The notes under the pieces are model-generated. The model did no database searches and was not told the origin of the DNA. It saw nothing but the letters and a program-made list of their open reading frames with translations. From an uncultured Clostridia bacterium (GTDB lineage Bacteria; Bacillota; Clostridia; Oscillospirales; Acutalibacteraceae), in contig CAJFOZ010000068.1 in assembly GCA_904397895.1 (NCBI GenBank), forward strand, positions 81,928-145,927: DNA of 64,000 nt. Reading direction: 5' to 3'. The translations under genes and the position numbers were made by a program. Of this stretch, positions 17,606 through 26,873 are shown piece after piece; position 1 is the stretch's first letter, and every line of letters begins with the position of its first letter.

Positions 17606-18817
17606 ATGGATAATCAAAAGAAAGGTAGTGGCAAGGCCCGGCCGACTGGAAAATCCGGCCCTTCACAGCAAGGCAAACGTCCTCCGGGAAAGAAACGGGC
17701 GCAGGCTCGTTCGGGGACGTCGCCTCAGAGGACAAACCGTCCTGGGAAGCCTCGAGGAAGGCCGTCCGCCGCCCCCAGCGGGGGGGTAAAGAAGCCGTCG
17801 GCTAGGCCGCCTTCGTCGCCACCAAAGGCTAAGACGTCCCGCCCGTCTTCCCTGCCCAAAAAAGGGGAAGCTCCGTCCCTGGAGGATCGGACCAACCAGG
17901 CCCGCAAAATGCAGAGCCGTCAGGAGGCCCGGGATCAAAATGGACGCCGTCACAAACGCAGAAGAAAGGCATCCACCCGGTTTTATTCCATTTTGGTGGT
18001 GCTGTTTGCCGTGGCTATCGGTGTGACGCTGTGTATGACGGTGTTCTTTAACATCCAGACCATCCAGGTACAGGGGGAGACAAGGTATGAAGCGGAAGAA
18101 ATTATCCGTGTGTCGGGCATTGCCAAGGGAAAGAACCTCCTGTTAGCCGATACCAAAGGAGGAGAAGAGGATCTAACGGTAAAATTGCCTTACATCGGTT
18201 CAGCCCATATTGTACGGAAGCTTCCCGCCACCGTTGTCATTGAGGTGGAGGAGACCACGCCGGCTTATGCCGTCCAAATGGAGGGCGGATGGGCGGTGGC
18301 CGACCAGACCGGAAAGACGCTGGAATACCTGCAAGGGCAGATCCCATCGGTGCCAGTGGTGGTGGGGATCTCCGTGACGGGAGCACCGCCGGGATCTCCT
18401 ATGGAGTTTGAGGACGAGGAACAAAAGAAGAAGCTTACCGACTTGACAAACGCGCTCAAAGAGAATAACCTTATAGAGAAAACAAACCAAATGGACTTTA
18501 CCAATGGATCCGACATCACGGTTTTGTATGATAACCGGGTTACTTTAAAGTGTGGCGGAGCGGTGGATTTGGACGCTAAATTGGCCATGGCCAAGGAAGC
18601 CATTGCCAGGAAGGCGCCCGACGGACAAAAAGCCACCATTGTGCTGACCAGTACCCAAGCTACGGTAAGGTTTGAGGATAATGTTTCCAGTGGAGCGAGT
18701 TCGCAATCCCCTTCGCCGGAGGAAACTGATGTTTCTTCTACAGGGGATGCCGGTATTTCCTCTGAGAAGGAAAGCAGTGGAGCGGAGGGAAGCGGCGCAC
18801 CGTCGAGCACGGATTAA
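17606..18817 (+). CDS. ftsQ: FtsQ/DivIB-type cell-division protein with a long basic N-terminus
   Basis: Bitopic scaffold of the divisome. The first ~120 residues are rich in Lys, Arg, Pro, Ser and Gly, with no hydrophobic segment; one transmembrane helix follows (about 127-147), then a POTRA-like domain (from FFNIQTIQVQG, about 148-220) and a beta domain. The last ~45 residues are Ser/Glu-rich. At 403 residues it is much longer than B. subtilis DivIB, the surplus being the cytoplasmic tail. It starts 5 bases after murA; the ribosome site is weak, which suggests coupling. Confidence 0.8.
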   Translation: MDNQKKGSGKARPTGKSGPSQQGKRPPGKKRAQARSGTSPQRTNRPGKPRGRPSAAPSGGVKKPSARPPSSPPKAKTSRPSSLPKKGEAPSLEDRTNQARKMQSRQEARDQNGRRHKRRRKASTRFYSILVVLFAVAIGVTLCMTVFFNIQTIQVQGETRYEAEEIIRVSGIAKGKNLLLADTKGGEEDLTVKLPYIGSAHIVRKLPATVVIEVEETTPAYAVQMEGGWAVADQTGKTLEYLQGQIPSVPVVVGISVTGAPPGSPMEFEDEEQKKKLTDLTNALKENNLIEKTNQMDFTNGSDITVLYDNRVTLKCGGAVDLDAKLAMAKEAIARKAPDGQKATIVLTSTQATVRFEDNVSSGASSQSPSPEETDVSSTGDAGISSEKESSGAEGSGAPSSTD

Positions 18818-18832
18818 AAGGAATGAGGTTTA

Positions 18833-19588
18833 TTGCAAACAAATCCTAGGGAGGACAAGCCATTAAAAAAGCCATTGCATAAGATGCCGATGACGTTGGC
18901 ATTGATGCTGGTGTTAATGGTGGTTGGTTTTTTGGTAACGCTGCAAATCCGAAGCGTCAGTCAAAATAAGATCACCCAAAGTGCTACTGACCATAATCGC
19001 ACCGAAACCATGCAGCAGGACTTAAATGATGCGCTCCAGAAGGTGGATGATCTACAAACCCAGCTGGCCCGGGCCCGGGCTGATCTGGAGGATCTGCGAA
19101 AAGCCGTCGGCGATTCCGACGATACCGCCAAGGTGCTGGAGGAACAGCTGGAGGAGGCCGAACGTCTGGCCGGATTAACCGAGTTATCTGGCCCCGGCAT
19201 TGTAGTCACTATTGAGGACAAGTCCCAAGTCGGGGAGGATGCCGCCGAAAATCCGGAAAAATACATGGTGCATGAGGAAGACCTGCTTCGTATGGTCAAT
19301 GAACTGTTTGCCTCAAGTGCCGACGCGGTATCCATTAACGGCGAACGCATTGTGGCCACTTCAGAAATCCGCTGTGTGGGAACCACCGTCAGCATCAACA
19401 ATAAGCGTTACGGCCCACCCTTTGTCATCCAGGCCATTGGTGACCCCGCTGTTTTAGAATACGCATTGACCATGCGCGGCGGGCTTGTGGATGTGCTCTC
19501 CCCTTATATCGATATCACCGTCGAGAAGAAGGATAATGTTGTCATCCCCGCTTACCAGGGAGATACGGAATTGGCCTTGGCCAATTGA
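18833..19588 (+). CDS. DUF881 family membrane-anchored protein (YlxW/YlxX-like)
   Basis: A 251-residue protein of the DUF881 family that accompanies division genes in Firmicutes and actinobacteria; biochemical function not known to me. One transmembrane helix (about 20-42) is followed by a coiled-coil (about 55-105, heptads with many Leu/Glu/Gln) and a globular outside domain with ISGPGIVV-like and YGPPFVIQAIGD segments. The start is TTG at 18833 after AAAGGAATGAGG. It lies between ftsQ and sbp, the usual order, and probably belongs to the same transcript. Confidence 0.82.
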   Translation: MQTNPREDKPLKKPLHKMPMTLALMLVLMVVGFLVTLQIRSVSQNKITQSATDHNRTETMQQDLNDALQKVDDLQTQLARARADLEDLRKAVGDSDDTAKVLEEQLEEAERLAGLTELSGPGIVVTIEDKSQVGEDAAENPEKYMVHEEDLLRMVNELFASSADAVSINGERIVATSEIRCVGTTVSINNKRYGPPFVIQAIGDPAVLEYALTMRGGLVDVLSPYIDITVEKKDNVVIPAYQGDTELALAN

Positions 19589-19604
19589 CAGGAGGATGGA
19601 GTAC

Positions 19605-19967
19605 ATGACGGTTATATTATTGATGGTAGGGCTTGGCGCCGGCGTGATTTTGGGCCTTATTTTCCCGGGATTTATCCCAGCCCAGTTCACCACCTATGTG
19701 GCGGTTGGCTTGCTTGCCGGAGTGGATACTTTATTGGGCGGTTTAAGCGCCTATACAAAAGGCCAGTTCCGGTGGAATATCTTTTTAAGTGGGTTTATTT
19801 TTAACACAATTCTAGCTGTTTTGCTCACTTGGTTCGGCAATTTGCTGAGTTTGGACCTGTATTTGGCAGCAGTTGTGGTGTTTGGAACAAGAATTTTTCA
19901 TAACTTGGCCGAGTTGAGAAGAATGTTATTGCATTCTTCACAAAAAAATGATAAATTAGATGTATAA
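19605..19967 (+). CDS. sbp: Small basic protein Sbp (DUF1290)
   Basis: A 120-residue membrane protein with three to four hydrophobic helices and a conserved core GLLAGVDTLLGGLSA followed by FGTRIFHNLAELRR. The family sits between DUF881 genes and ftsA/ftsZ in Firmicutes; its role is unknown. The ATG at 19605 is at proper distance from CAGGAGG; an ATG nine bases earlier is almost inside that site. Confidence 0.85.
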   Translation: MTVILLMVGLGAGVILGLIFPGFIPAQFTTYVAVGLLAGVDTLLGGLSAYTKGQFRWNIFLSGFIFNTILAVLLTWFGNLLSLDLYLAAVVVFGTRIFHNLAELRRMLLHSSQKNDKLDV

Positions 19968-20016
19968 CAGTCTGTAAGGACAAGATGCTGGCCATTATCG
20001 AAACGGAGGAACGATC

Positions 20017-21108
20017 ATGCCCTTTGAGTTTGCCAATGATTTAGAATTAACCCAGATCAAGGTGGTAGGTGTCGGCGGTGGCGGAGGCAACGCCGTCAAC
20101 CGGATGATTACCACTGGGATGCAGGGGGTGGAGTTTATCTCCATCAATACAGACCATCAAGCCCTTTCCCGTTCGCAAGCTACCCATAAGATCCAGATCG
20201 GCACGAAATTGACCGGCGGCAAAGGCGCTGGCTCCAATCCGGAAAAAGGCCAGCGTGCAGCAGAAGAGAGCCGTGAGGAAATCGCCGATGCTTTAAAGGG
20301 CACGGATATGGTCTTTATCGCCGCAGGTATGGGCGGTGGTACCGGTACAGGCGCCGCCCCTGTTATCGCCGAGGTTGCCCGTGAGCAAGGGATCCTAACG
20401 GTAGGTATTGTGACAAAACCCTTCTCGTTTGAAGGCCGCCGCCGCATGCAGCAGGCCGAGGAAGGCATTTCGGCTTTGAGAGAACATGTGGATTCGTTGG
20501 TTGTTATCCCAAATGAGAGGTTAAAGACGGTATCGGAGCAGCGTTTCTCCCTGGCCGACGCCTTTATTATGGCCGACGATGTGTTGCGCCACGGCGTACA
20601 GAGCATCTCCGACCTGATCAAGGTACCTGGAATCATTAACCTGGACTTTGCCGATGTGACCGCTGTCATGAAGGATGCCGGCTACGCCCATATGGGCCTG
20701 GGCGAGGCTGTGGGCAAGGACAAGGCCGAACAAGCTGCTCAGATGGCGGTATCTAGCCCGCTGCTTGAGACTTCCATCAACGGCGCCAAGGGCGTTATTA
20801 TCAACATCACATCGTCGCCGGACATCGATCTGGGCGACGTCGACCGCGCCTCTTCCATGATCGCCAAAGCTGCTCATCCCGATGCCAACATCATCTTCGG
20901 TGTGGCCTTTGACGACAGTATGGAGGATTCCATGCGCATCACCGTCATCGCCACCGGATTTGATACACCTCCTTCCATGGATTCCAATCCTGCCCCTGTG
21001 GCCAAGGCTGAGCCTGCACCCAAGGCCGAGCCCCAGAAAAAAGAGGTTTCCGCGGAAGATGAAGGGTTCTTCGATATTATGGCTCTGTTTGATAAGCGCA
21101 GAGATTAA
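20017..21108 (+). CDS. ftsZ: Cell-division GTPase FtsZ
   Basis: Tubulin-like GTPase that forms the Z-ring. The 363-residue protein has [14 protein letters not shown] at the N-terminus, the tubulin signature GGGTGTG, the T7 loop NLDFADV, a short Pro/Ala/Lys-rich linker (about 325-345) and a C-terminal peptide ending [11 protein letters not shown], somewhat different from the usual DxPxFLRRR type. No ftsA precedes it, so ring anchoring may depend on SepF or another protein outside the window. Terminator follows. Confidence 0.97.
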   Translation: MPFEFANDLELTQIKVVGVGGGGGNAVNRMITTGMQGVEFISINTDHQALSRSQATHKIQIGTKLTGGKGAGSNPEKGQRAAEESREEIADALKGTDMVFIAAGMGGGTGTGAAPVIAEVAREQGILTVGIVTKPFSFEGRRRMQQAEEGISALREHVDSLVVIPNERLKTVSEQRFSLADAFIMADDVLRHGVQSISDLIKVPGIINLDFADVTAVMKDAGYAHMGLGEAVGKDKAEQAAQMAVSSPLLETSINGAKGVIINITSSPDIDLGDVDRASSMIAKAAHPDANIIFGVAFDDSMEDSMRITVIATGFDTPPSMDSNPAPVAKAEPAPKAEPQKKEVSAEDEGFFDIMALFDKRRD

Positions 21109-21121
21109 TTGTTGAGATGAA

Positions 21122-21168
21122 ATACAAAAGCCGCTTGCTGGTTGGATACGAGCAAGCGGCTTTTTGTA
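21122..21168 (+). terminator. Bidirectional terminator at end of dcw cluster
   Basis: Fourteen-base perfect arms (21126-21139 with 21151-21164, 11-nt loop), flanked by A-run and T-run on either side. It can end both the rightward ftsZ transcript and the leftward HAD phosphatase transcript. Confidence 0.9.
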
Positions 21169-21193
21169 TGTACTTTAAGTTTTCAAAAGGATG

Positions 21194-21841
21194 TTATTTC
21201 AATAGACGGAGCAAAATAGGAGTTATCTCTGGGACGGACTGGACGGTATAATCGGCCTTTTTAGCTTCTGATGGGTTAAAACCATAGAGGCATCCCACCG
21301 AAGGGATATGGTTGGCACGGGCGGCTTCGATGTCAAAGATGCGGTCCCCCACCATCACGGCTTGGGACGGCGTGAGCCGCTGGAGTAAAAGCTTTAAGGT
21401 GGCGCATTTGTCCAGGCCGTCCACCAAATGCTGGATGTGGTCGATGCGTTCCATAAGGCCTAGGGCCTTTAAAACGGCGGTGATATATCGCATGGACGCA
21501 TTGGAACACACCGCTGTTTGAATACCTGCCCGATGTAGATCATCCAGCATCTGAGGGACGCCGTCGTAATGCCGGCCCAAGGTCTTCATAGCGGCGTCTT
21601 CCAGCTGGGATACCCGGCGGATATATTGCCGCTGGGCCTCGGGATCCCGCCCTGGAAGCATGGTATCCCTACAGTCTTCCCACCGCATGCCGTAGGTGGA
21701 TAGGATAAATTCCCGCGTTTGGACTTCTTTTGGCGCATCGAATTCCTTTAACGCTTGCAGGTGAGCAGGTACAGAAAAAAGATCGGTGCGGTTTAAGGTG
21801 CCGTCCAGATCAAAGACGGCCAACGGCTGATGTATCGTCAT
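21194..21841 (-). CDS. HAD superfamily hydrolase (phosphoglycolate phosphatase-like)
   Basis: Predicted phosphatase of the haloacid dehalogenase superfamily, 215 residues. Motif I is FDLDGTLN (D at 11 and 13 nucleophile and acid), followed by a helical cap domain, motif II Ser in CSNAS, and motif IV GDRIFDIEAA. Substrate unknown; phosphoglycolate, pyrophosphate or sugar phosphates are all possible for this subgroup. The start at 21841 follows GGAGGAA. It lies after iscU with a hairpin between them, so it may be partly uncoupled. Confidence 0.8.
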   Translation of the reverse strand: MTIHQPLAVFDLDGTLNRTDLFSVPAHLQALKEFDAPKEVQTREFILSTYGMRWEDCRDTMLPGRDPEAQRQYIRRVSQLEDAAMKTLGRHYDGVPQMLDDLHRAGIQTAVCSNASMRYITAVLKALGLMERIDHIQHLVDGLDKCATLKLLLQRLTPSQAVMVGDRIFDIEAARANHIPSVGCLYGFNPSEAKKADYTVQSVPEITPILLRLLK

Positions 21842-21863
21842 AAAAAATTCCTCCGCAGCGCAA

Positions 21864-21896
21864 AAGCCCCAGCAGCACAAAAAGCTGCTAGGGCTT
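21864..21896 (-). terminator. Hairpin between iscU and the HAD phosphatase
   Basis: Thirteen-base arms with one mismatch and a 7-nt loop, followed on the minus strand by a short T run. It may terminate most of the isc transcript just before the phosphatase gene. Confidence 0.6.
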
Positions 21897-21908
21897 ATTT
21901 TTCATTTC

Positions 21909-22337
21909 TTAGTGCAGGTGGCAGGCGTCGCAGTCCTCAATCACGCCTACGATGGGGGTGGGATCGATGCCTTTGCGGGTGTAGTAATCCGAAATGGCCG
22001 ATTTAATGGCCTGTTCGGCCAACACTGAGCAGTGCACCTTCACAGGGGGAAGGCCGTCCAGAGCCTCCATCACGGCCTTGTTGGTGAGCTTGAGAGCCTC
22101 CTGGATGGTTTTCCCCTTGACCAGTTCAGTGGCCATAGAGCTGGTGGCGATGGCTGCACCGCAGCCGAAGGTCTTGAATTTTACATCGGTGATGACGTCA
22201 TCCTCCACCTTGATGTACATCTTCATAATATCGCCGCACTGGGGATTTCCCACTTCGCCGACGCCGTCGGCATCGGCGATCTCGCCTACGTTGCGGGGAT
22301 TGGAAAAATGGTCCATAACCTTTTCACTGTATGCCAT
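21909..22337 (-). CDS. iscU: Fe-S cluster scaffold IscU/NifU N-terminal type
   Basis: Assembles [2Fe-2S]/[4Fe-4S] clusters from sulfur supplied by the desulfurase encoded upstream. The 142-residue protein has the three ligand cysteines in GNPQCGD, FGCGAA and VHCSVLA, and an extra C-terminal DCDACH cluster seen in clostridial versions. It starts 35 bases after iscS ends, in one transcript. No HscA/HscB or ferredoxin genes accompany it, as usual in Clostridia. Confidence 0.92.
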   Translation of the reverse strand: MAYSEKVMDHFSNPRNVGEIADADGVGEVGNPQCGDIMKMYIKVEDDVITDVKFKTFGCGAAIATSSMATELVKGKTIQEALKLTNKAVMEALDGLPPVKVHCSVLAEQAIKSAISDYYTRKGIDPTPIVGVIEDCDACHLH

Positions 22338-22372
22338 GATGATAACCTCCTAATATCAGATATTAAAAACCG

Positions 22373-23554
22373 TTAAGAATTGTTTTTCACAATGCGTTCC
22401 CACAGAGGGGACATAGCCCGCAGCCGCTCCACAATGGGGGGGAGGGCTTCCAGAATGGCGTCCACATCCTCTTCCGTATTAACGTCGCTGAGGCTGATGC
22501 GCAAAGAGCCATGGGCGATCTCATGGGGAAGGCCGATGGCCAATAGTACGTGGCTGGGATCCAAAGAACCCGAGGTGCAGGCCGACCCGGACGAGGCGGC
22601 GATGCCCTTTGCATCCAGCATCAGGAGGAGGGATTCCCCCTCGATGCCTTCAAAGCAGAAATTGGCGTTGCCAGCCAAACGATGCTGGCGGTCGCCGTTT
22701 AAGCGGGAACGGGGAATTTGCAGTACGCCGTCGATCAAACGGTCCCGCATGGCTTGGATGCGTGCAGTGCGGCCGGGGATATCGGCGGTTGCCTCCTGGA
22801 TGGCGGCGCCTAACCCTACAATACCCGGGACATTTTCGGTACCAGCTCGGCGGTTAAACTCCTGGGCGCCGCCGTCGATGAGGTTGGGGAAGCGCAGCCC
22901 ACGGCGGCAGTACAAGGCTCCCACGCCTTTGGGCCCGTGGAATTTATGGCCCGAAAGGGATAAAAGATCGATGTTCTGTTCCTTGACGTTGATATCCACC
23001 ATGCCGATGGCTTGGACAGCGTCGGTGTGGAACAAGACGCCCTTGTCACGGCAGATGGCGCCGATCTCCGGGATGGGCTGGATGGTGCCGATCTCATTGT
23101 TGGCGTACATGATGCTGACCAGGGCGGTGTCGGGACGGATGGCATTTGCCACGTCCTCGGGCTTTACAATGCCGTTTTCATACACAGGCAGCAGCGTCAC
23201 TTCAAAGCCTTCCTTTTGGAGGGATTCCATGGTATGCAGCACGGCGTGATGCTCAAAGGCACTGGTAATCAGATGCTTCTTGCCTTTGGCAGCCAGGGAA
23301 TGGGCGATGCCTTTGATGGCCCAGTTGTCGGCCTCGGAACCGCCCGACGTAAAGAAAATTTCAGAAGAAAGGGCGCCAATGGCGTCGGCCACCTGCTGCC
23401 GGGCACGGTCTACCCCTTCCCGGGCCTCCTGCCCGACATTATATAAACTGGAGGGATTGCCATAAAGCTCGGTGAAATAGGGGAGCATTGCCTTGACCAC
23501 CGATGGGGCAGTACTGGTGGTAGCGGCGTTGTCTGCATAAACGATGCGGGTCAT
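22373..23554 (-). CDS. iscS: Cysteine desulfurase (IscS/NifS)
   Basis: PLP enzyme that removes sulfur from cysteine for Fe-S cluster synthesis. The 393-residue protein has the N-terminal YADNAATT, the PLP lysine in [10 protein letters not shown], and the mobile persulfide loop [16 protein letters not shown]. First gene of the leftward isc transcript. A palindrome at 23613-23629 just downstream of a TATAAT suggests control by an IscR-type Rrf2 protein. Confidence 0.95.
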   Translation of the reverse strand: MTRIVYADNAATTSTAPSVVKAMLPYFTELYGNPSSLYNVGQEAREGVDRARQQVADAIGALSSEIFFTSGGSEADNWAIKGIAHSLAAKGKKHLITSAFEHHAVLHTMESLQKEGFEVTLLPVYENGIVKPEDVANAIRPDTALVSIMYANNEIGTIQPIPEIGAICRDKGVLFHTDAVQAIGMVDINVKEQNIDLLSLSGHKFHGPKGVGALYCRRGLRFPNLIDGGAQEFNRRAGTENVPGIVGLGAAIQEATADIPGRTARIQAMRDRLIDGVLQIPRSRLNGDRQHRLAGNANFCFEGIEGESLLLMLDAKGIAASSGSACTSGSLDPSHVLLAIGLPHEIAHGSLRISLSDVNTEEDVDAILEALPPIVERLRAMSPLWERIVKNNS

Positions 23555-23612
23555 AATTCTTCACCTCAAATTTTAGGAAGTTTAGGTGGGGGAAGACAAT
23601 CGGATATCGTCC

Positions 23613-23629
23613 AACCTACCTACTAGGTT
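23613..23629 (-). promoter_or_regulatory. Candidate Rrf2/IscR operator of iscSU
   Basis: The 17-bp palindrome has 6-bp arms AACCTA and TAGGTT separated by 5 bp and lies about 20 bases downstream of the -10 box of the isc promoter. Position suits repression. IscR-like sites vary between phyla, so the assignment is inference. Confidence 0.45.
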
Positions 23630-23648
23630 TGTATTCCTTGTGTTTAAT

Positions 23649-23677
23649 ATTATACCAAAACAGTAGGATATTCAAGC
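23649..23677 (-). promoter_or_regulatory. Promoter of iscS-iscU
   Basis: On the minus strand TATAAT (23654-23649) is preceded at 17 bases by GCTTGA, a poor -35. The leader would be about 90 bases. Confidence 0.5.
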
Positions 23678-23720
23678 GTTACACAAACAAAAAGAAAAAA
23701 TTATCGTTTTGACTAGAAAA

Positions 23721-24155
23721 TTACACGTTTTTAGAAGCCATTACAGCCAATTGATCACATCGTTCGTTTTCTGGATGGTTGGCATGTCCCTTGACCCACA
23801 CCAGTTCCACTTGATGCTTGTCCAGAAGCGCCAGAAGCTGTTCCCACAAATCGGGGTTGAGGGCGGGTTTGCCGTCGCCTTTTTTCCATCCACGGGCCTT
23901 CCAGCCCTTGGCCCATCCTTTGGTGACGGCGTCGATGAGATATTTGGAGTCGCTGTAAAGGGTGACGTCACAAGGTTCCTTGAGGGCCGATAGGGCCACA
24001 ATGGCAGCCGTCAGCTCCATACGGTTGTTGGTGGTGTGTTTCTCCCCGCCGGAGAGCTCCCGTTCTACCCCTTTGAACCGCAAAATAGCGCCGTATCCGC
24101 CGGGGCCGGGATTCCCGGAACAAGCGCCGTCTGTAAAAATATCCACATGTTTCAT
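23721..24155 (-). CDS. rnhA: Ribonuclease HI
   Basis: Degrades the RNA strand of RNA-DNA hybrids. All four catalytic acids are in place: D in [16 protein letters not shown] in [11 protein letters not shown] in YSDSKYLI and D in NERCDQLA. The 144-residue form beginning MKHVDIF matches the family; an in-frame ATG at 24191 would add 12 residues not seen in relatives, although its GGAGAGGAG site is closer to those upstream ATGs, so the start is uncertain. It has its own promoter and is divergent from the nucleotidyltransferase gene. Confidence 0.92.
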   Translation of the reverse strand: MKHVDIFTDGACSGNPGPGGYGAILRFKGVERELSGGEKHTTNNRMELTAAIVALSALKEPCDVTLYSDSKYLIDAVTKGWAKGWKARGWKKGDGKPALNPDLWEQLLALLDKHQVELVWVKGHANHPENERCDQLAVMASKNV

Positions 24156-24214
24156 CCAGTAAAAGACGCTCCTCTCCATCATTGTGCGCACAAAACAGCA
24201 AAATAACAGTTTTT

Positions 24215-24243
24215 ATTATACACAAGAACCAAACGCTTCACAA
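24215..24243 (-). promoter_or_regulatory. Promoter of rnhA
   Basis: Minus strand: TTGTGA (24243-24238), 17-bp spacer, TATAAT (24220-24215). The transcript would start near 24208, about 50 bases before the chosen rnhA start. Confidence 0.65.
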
Positions 24244-24337
24244 GACGCATCCTTGAACTCTTTTCCATGGGCCGGTATGATGGCGGCCTGGGTGGAAATA
24301 ATAAGGGAAAATAATTGCCGAAAGGATGTGCGCATAG

Positions 24338-26695
24338 ATGAAAGCAGTGATTATGGCAGGAGGAGAGGGAAGCCGGTTGCGTCCCCTGACGTGCGACACC
24401 CCAAAACCGATGACCCGATTGTGCGGACGTCCTGTCCTGGCCTATATCTTGGATCTGCTGGCACGCCATGGATTTGACGAGGCGGCCGTTACGTTGCGGT
24501 ATTTGCCCGACGCCGTCACCGATTGGCTGGAGGAAGGCGTCTGGCACTTTAAGAAACGGGAGATTAAGCTACACTTTGTAGAGGAGGATCGTCCCTTGGG
24601 CACAGCGGGAGGGGTCAAGCACGCCGCCGACTGGTATGACGACAGCTTCCTGGTCATCAGCGGCGACGCCTTGACCGATTTTGACCTGTCCGCCGCCATG
24701 AAGTTCCACAAGGAGAAGAGGGCGGCGGCCACCCTGCTGGTTAAGGAGGTCAAGGATCCCAGGGAATATGGCCTTGTAAACTTCGATGAGGAAAACCGCA
24801 TCACCGGGTTTTTAGAGAAGCCGGGATGGTCCCAAGCCAGCACCAATACCGCCAACACTGGCATCTATATCTTGGATCCCAGTGTACTGACCCTTATTCC
24901 CGAAGGGCAAACCTATGACTTTGGCAAACAGCTTTTCCCTTTGATGCTCCAAAAAGGATTGCCGCTTTTTGCCTTCCCCTGCGATGGGTACTGGTGCGAT
25001 ATTGGGGACCTGGACACCTATCTTTCTTGTCAGCAGGATATACTCATGGGGAAGGTATCCTGTACCTTGCCGCCCCAGGCAGAGGATGGGATCTATTGTT
25101 CAGGAAGCATGCCCCAGGGCAATTATCAGTTGGTACCTCCGGTCTACATTGGAGAAGGGGTAACCATCGGCTCCGGCGCCATGGTGGGGTCCGGATCGGT
25201 ATTGGACGACCATTGCAATGTGGGCAAAGGGGCCAGCATCAAATCGTCGGTCATGCTGCCGGGGGCCTATGTAGGGGATCGGGCCTCCTTATGCGGGGCA
25301 CTTTTGGGCCCGGCTGCGTCGGTCAAACGGGCGGGATCCATGTTTGAGGGATCGGCCGCCGGCGCGGGAAGCGTAGTAGGGGAACGGGCTACCGTGATGC
25401 CAGGCGTGCGCATCTGGCCGGGAAAACAGGTGGAGGACGGATTGGTACTCAGGGAAAACCTAAAGTTCGGATCCCTCCACATGGAATTATTCGACGATGA
25501 AGGCATCGCCGGGGAAACCGGGGTGGAGATCACGCCGGAATTCTGCGCCCGGCTGGGCACGGCCATCGGCAGCCTGGTGCCGTCCGGACGGATAGCGGTT
25601 TCCTACAGCTCTGACCAAGGAAGCAAATGCTTATGCCAGGCGCTGGTAGCGGGCATCCTATCCACAGGAGCCAACGTGCTGGACTTCGGCATGGGGTTTG
25701 AAGCGGAACTCCGTTATCTCACCGGGTTTTATGAGGCGCAGCTGGGAATCTTTTTATCCGGCGGGCTCAAGACACGTATTGTCGTCCTAGAGGAAAAAGG
25801 GCTTCCCCTGACCCGTGGACTGGAGAGGGATCTGGAGAGCAAGATGCAGCGTGGGGAATTCAAGCGCTGTAGTTGGGAAAACATCCAGAGCGCATCGGTA
25901 CTCCAGGGCGGAAGGATCACCTATCAGAAAGAACTGATGGCTCAGGCGCCGGAGGGGCTTTCCGGCCTATCGGCCGGCGTCAAATCGGCCTGCCGTCAGG
26001 CGGGAGAGGTGCTGAAGCAGGCATTAAAACAGCTGGGCTGTGAAAAGGGCGGATTACAGTTCCACATCGGCAATTCCGGTCGGACGGCGGCGGTATTCGG
26101 GGAAGAGGTAGGATACGTCTGGCCGGAGAAGGTGCTGGCCCTATGCTGCCTGGACGCCTTTGAACAGGGCATGGATGTGGCCCTTCCCAGCGATGCGCCC
26201 CGTATCATCAATTACTTGGCCCAGCGGTATGACCGGCAGGTGCTGCGTTATCTGGATTGCCCGGTGGAAGGATGCGATAGGGAAGCACGTGAACTAGCCG
26301 GCAAACAGCCTTGGGTGCGGGATGGCTTGATGATGACGGTACGCCTACTCAGTCTGATGAAACGGCGCCGGTGTTCTTTGGGGGAACTTTTGGAAGAATT
26401 GCCGTCCTTTGCCGTGTCGTCCCGGTCGGTGGTGTGCCACGGCAATCCGGGGGAGGTCATGCGCAGTTTGTCGGAGGCCGAGCGGGGACGTCAACTGTCC
26501 AGCGAGGAGGGGATCCTCTTGCCGGTGGGGGATGGGCAAGTATTGGTCCGCCCCTCCATCCGGGGGAAAAGCCTGCGCCTCCAGGCCGAGGCGGATAGCT
26601 ATGAAACAGCCAACGAACTATGCGGCGGTTTAGAACGTCTGCTGTTTTTGCACATGAAACAATGTGGGTTCCAGGATAATGGTAATCTACTATAA
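24338..26695 (+). CDS. Sugar-phosphate nucleotidyltransferase fused to a degenerate phosphoglucomutase-like domain
   Basis: Residues 1-230 are an NTP-transferase domain (VIMAGGEGSRLRPLT, FVEEDRPLGTAGG, ISGDALTDFD), which would form an NDP-sugar from a sugar 1-phosphate. Residues ~250-375 form left-handed beta-helix hexapeptide repeats. Residues ~390-785 resemble a phosphomannomutase, but the serine loop TASHNP is replaced by a FLSGG stretch and no DGDGDR metal loop is visible. Fusions of this type are known in cyanobacteria and Clostridia as GDP-mannose pyrophosphorylase/phosphomannomutase. Here I expect the first activity only; the second half may be regulatory. Substrate unknown. GAAAGGATG precedes the ATG at 24338. 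Confidence 0.8.
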   Translation: MKAVIMAGGEGSRLRPLTCDTPKPMTRLCGRPVLAYILDLLARHGFDEAAVTLRYLPDAVTDWLEEGVWHFKKREIKLHFVEEDRPLGTAGGVKHAADWYDDSFLVISGDALTDFDLSAAMKFHKEKRAAATLLVKEVKDPREYGLVNFDEENRITGFLEKPGWSQASTNTANTGIYILDPSVLTLIPEGQTYDFGKQLFPLMLQKGLPLFAFPCDGYWCDIGDLDTYLSCQQDILMGKVSCTLPPQAEDGIYCSGSMPQGNYQLVPPVYIGEGVTIGSGAMVGSGSVLDDHCNVGKGASIKSSVMLPGAYVGDRASLCGALLGPAASVKRAGSMFEGSAAGAGSVVGERATVMPGVRIWPGKQVEDGLVLRENLKFGSLHMELFDDEGIAGETGVEITPEFCARLGTAIGSLVPSGRIAVSYSSDQGSKCLCQALVAGILSTGANVLDFGMGFEAELRYLTGFYEAQLGIFLSGGLKTRIVVLEEKGLPLTRGLERDLESKMQRGEFKRCSWENIQSASVLQGGRITYQKELMAQAPEGLSGLSAGVKSACRQAGEVLKQALKQLGCEKGGLQFHIGNSGRTAAVFGEEVGYVWPEKVLALCCLDAFEQGMDVALPSDAPRIINYLAQRYDRQVLRYLDCPVEGCDREARELAGKQPWVRDGLMMTVRLLSLMKRRRCSLGELLEELPSFAVSSRSVVCHGNPGEVMRSLSEAERGRQLSSEEGILLPVGDGQVLVRPSIRGKSLRLQAEADSYETANELCGGLERLLFLHMKQCGFQDNGNLL

Positions 26696-26839
26696 TTTAG
26701 ATCATATTATAGAATAAAAATCAGATGAGTTAAACAAAGATGATGGATGCGTCGCCAAAGGGAAGGAAGAAAAATCGTAGTTTATGCCGAGATTTAGGAG
26801 ATAAAAGGGTACGGTGCGTTACGCTCAAATTTCAAGCAC

Positions 26840-26868
26840 TTGACAGGATTTGAGCGAGAGGTTACAAT
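26840..26868 (+). promoter_or_regulatory. Sigma-A promoter upstream of RNase J, flanked by an inverted repeat
   Basis: TTGACA at 26840-26845, exactly 17 bp, TACAAT at 26863-26868. A perfect 9-bp inverted repeat (26822-26830 with 26848-26856) brackets the -35 box and could be a repressor site. The transcript would begin near 26875, some 320 bases ahead of the RNase J start. Confidence 0.8.
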
Positions 26869-26873
26869 AATCG

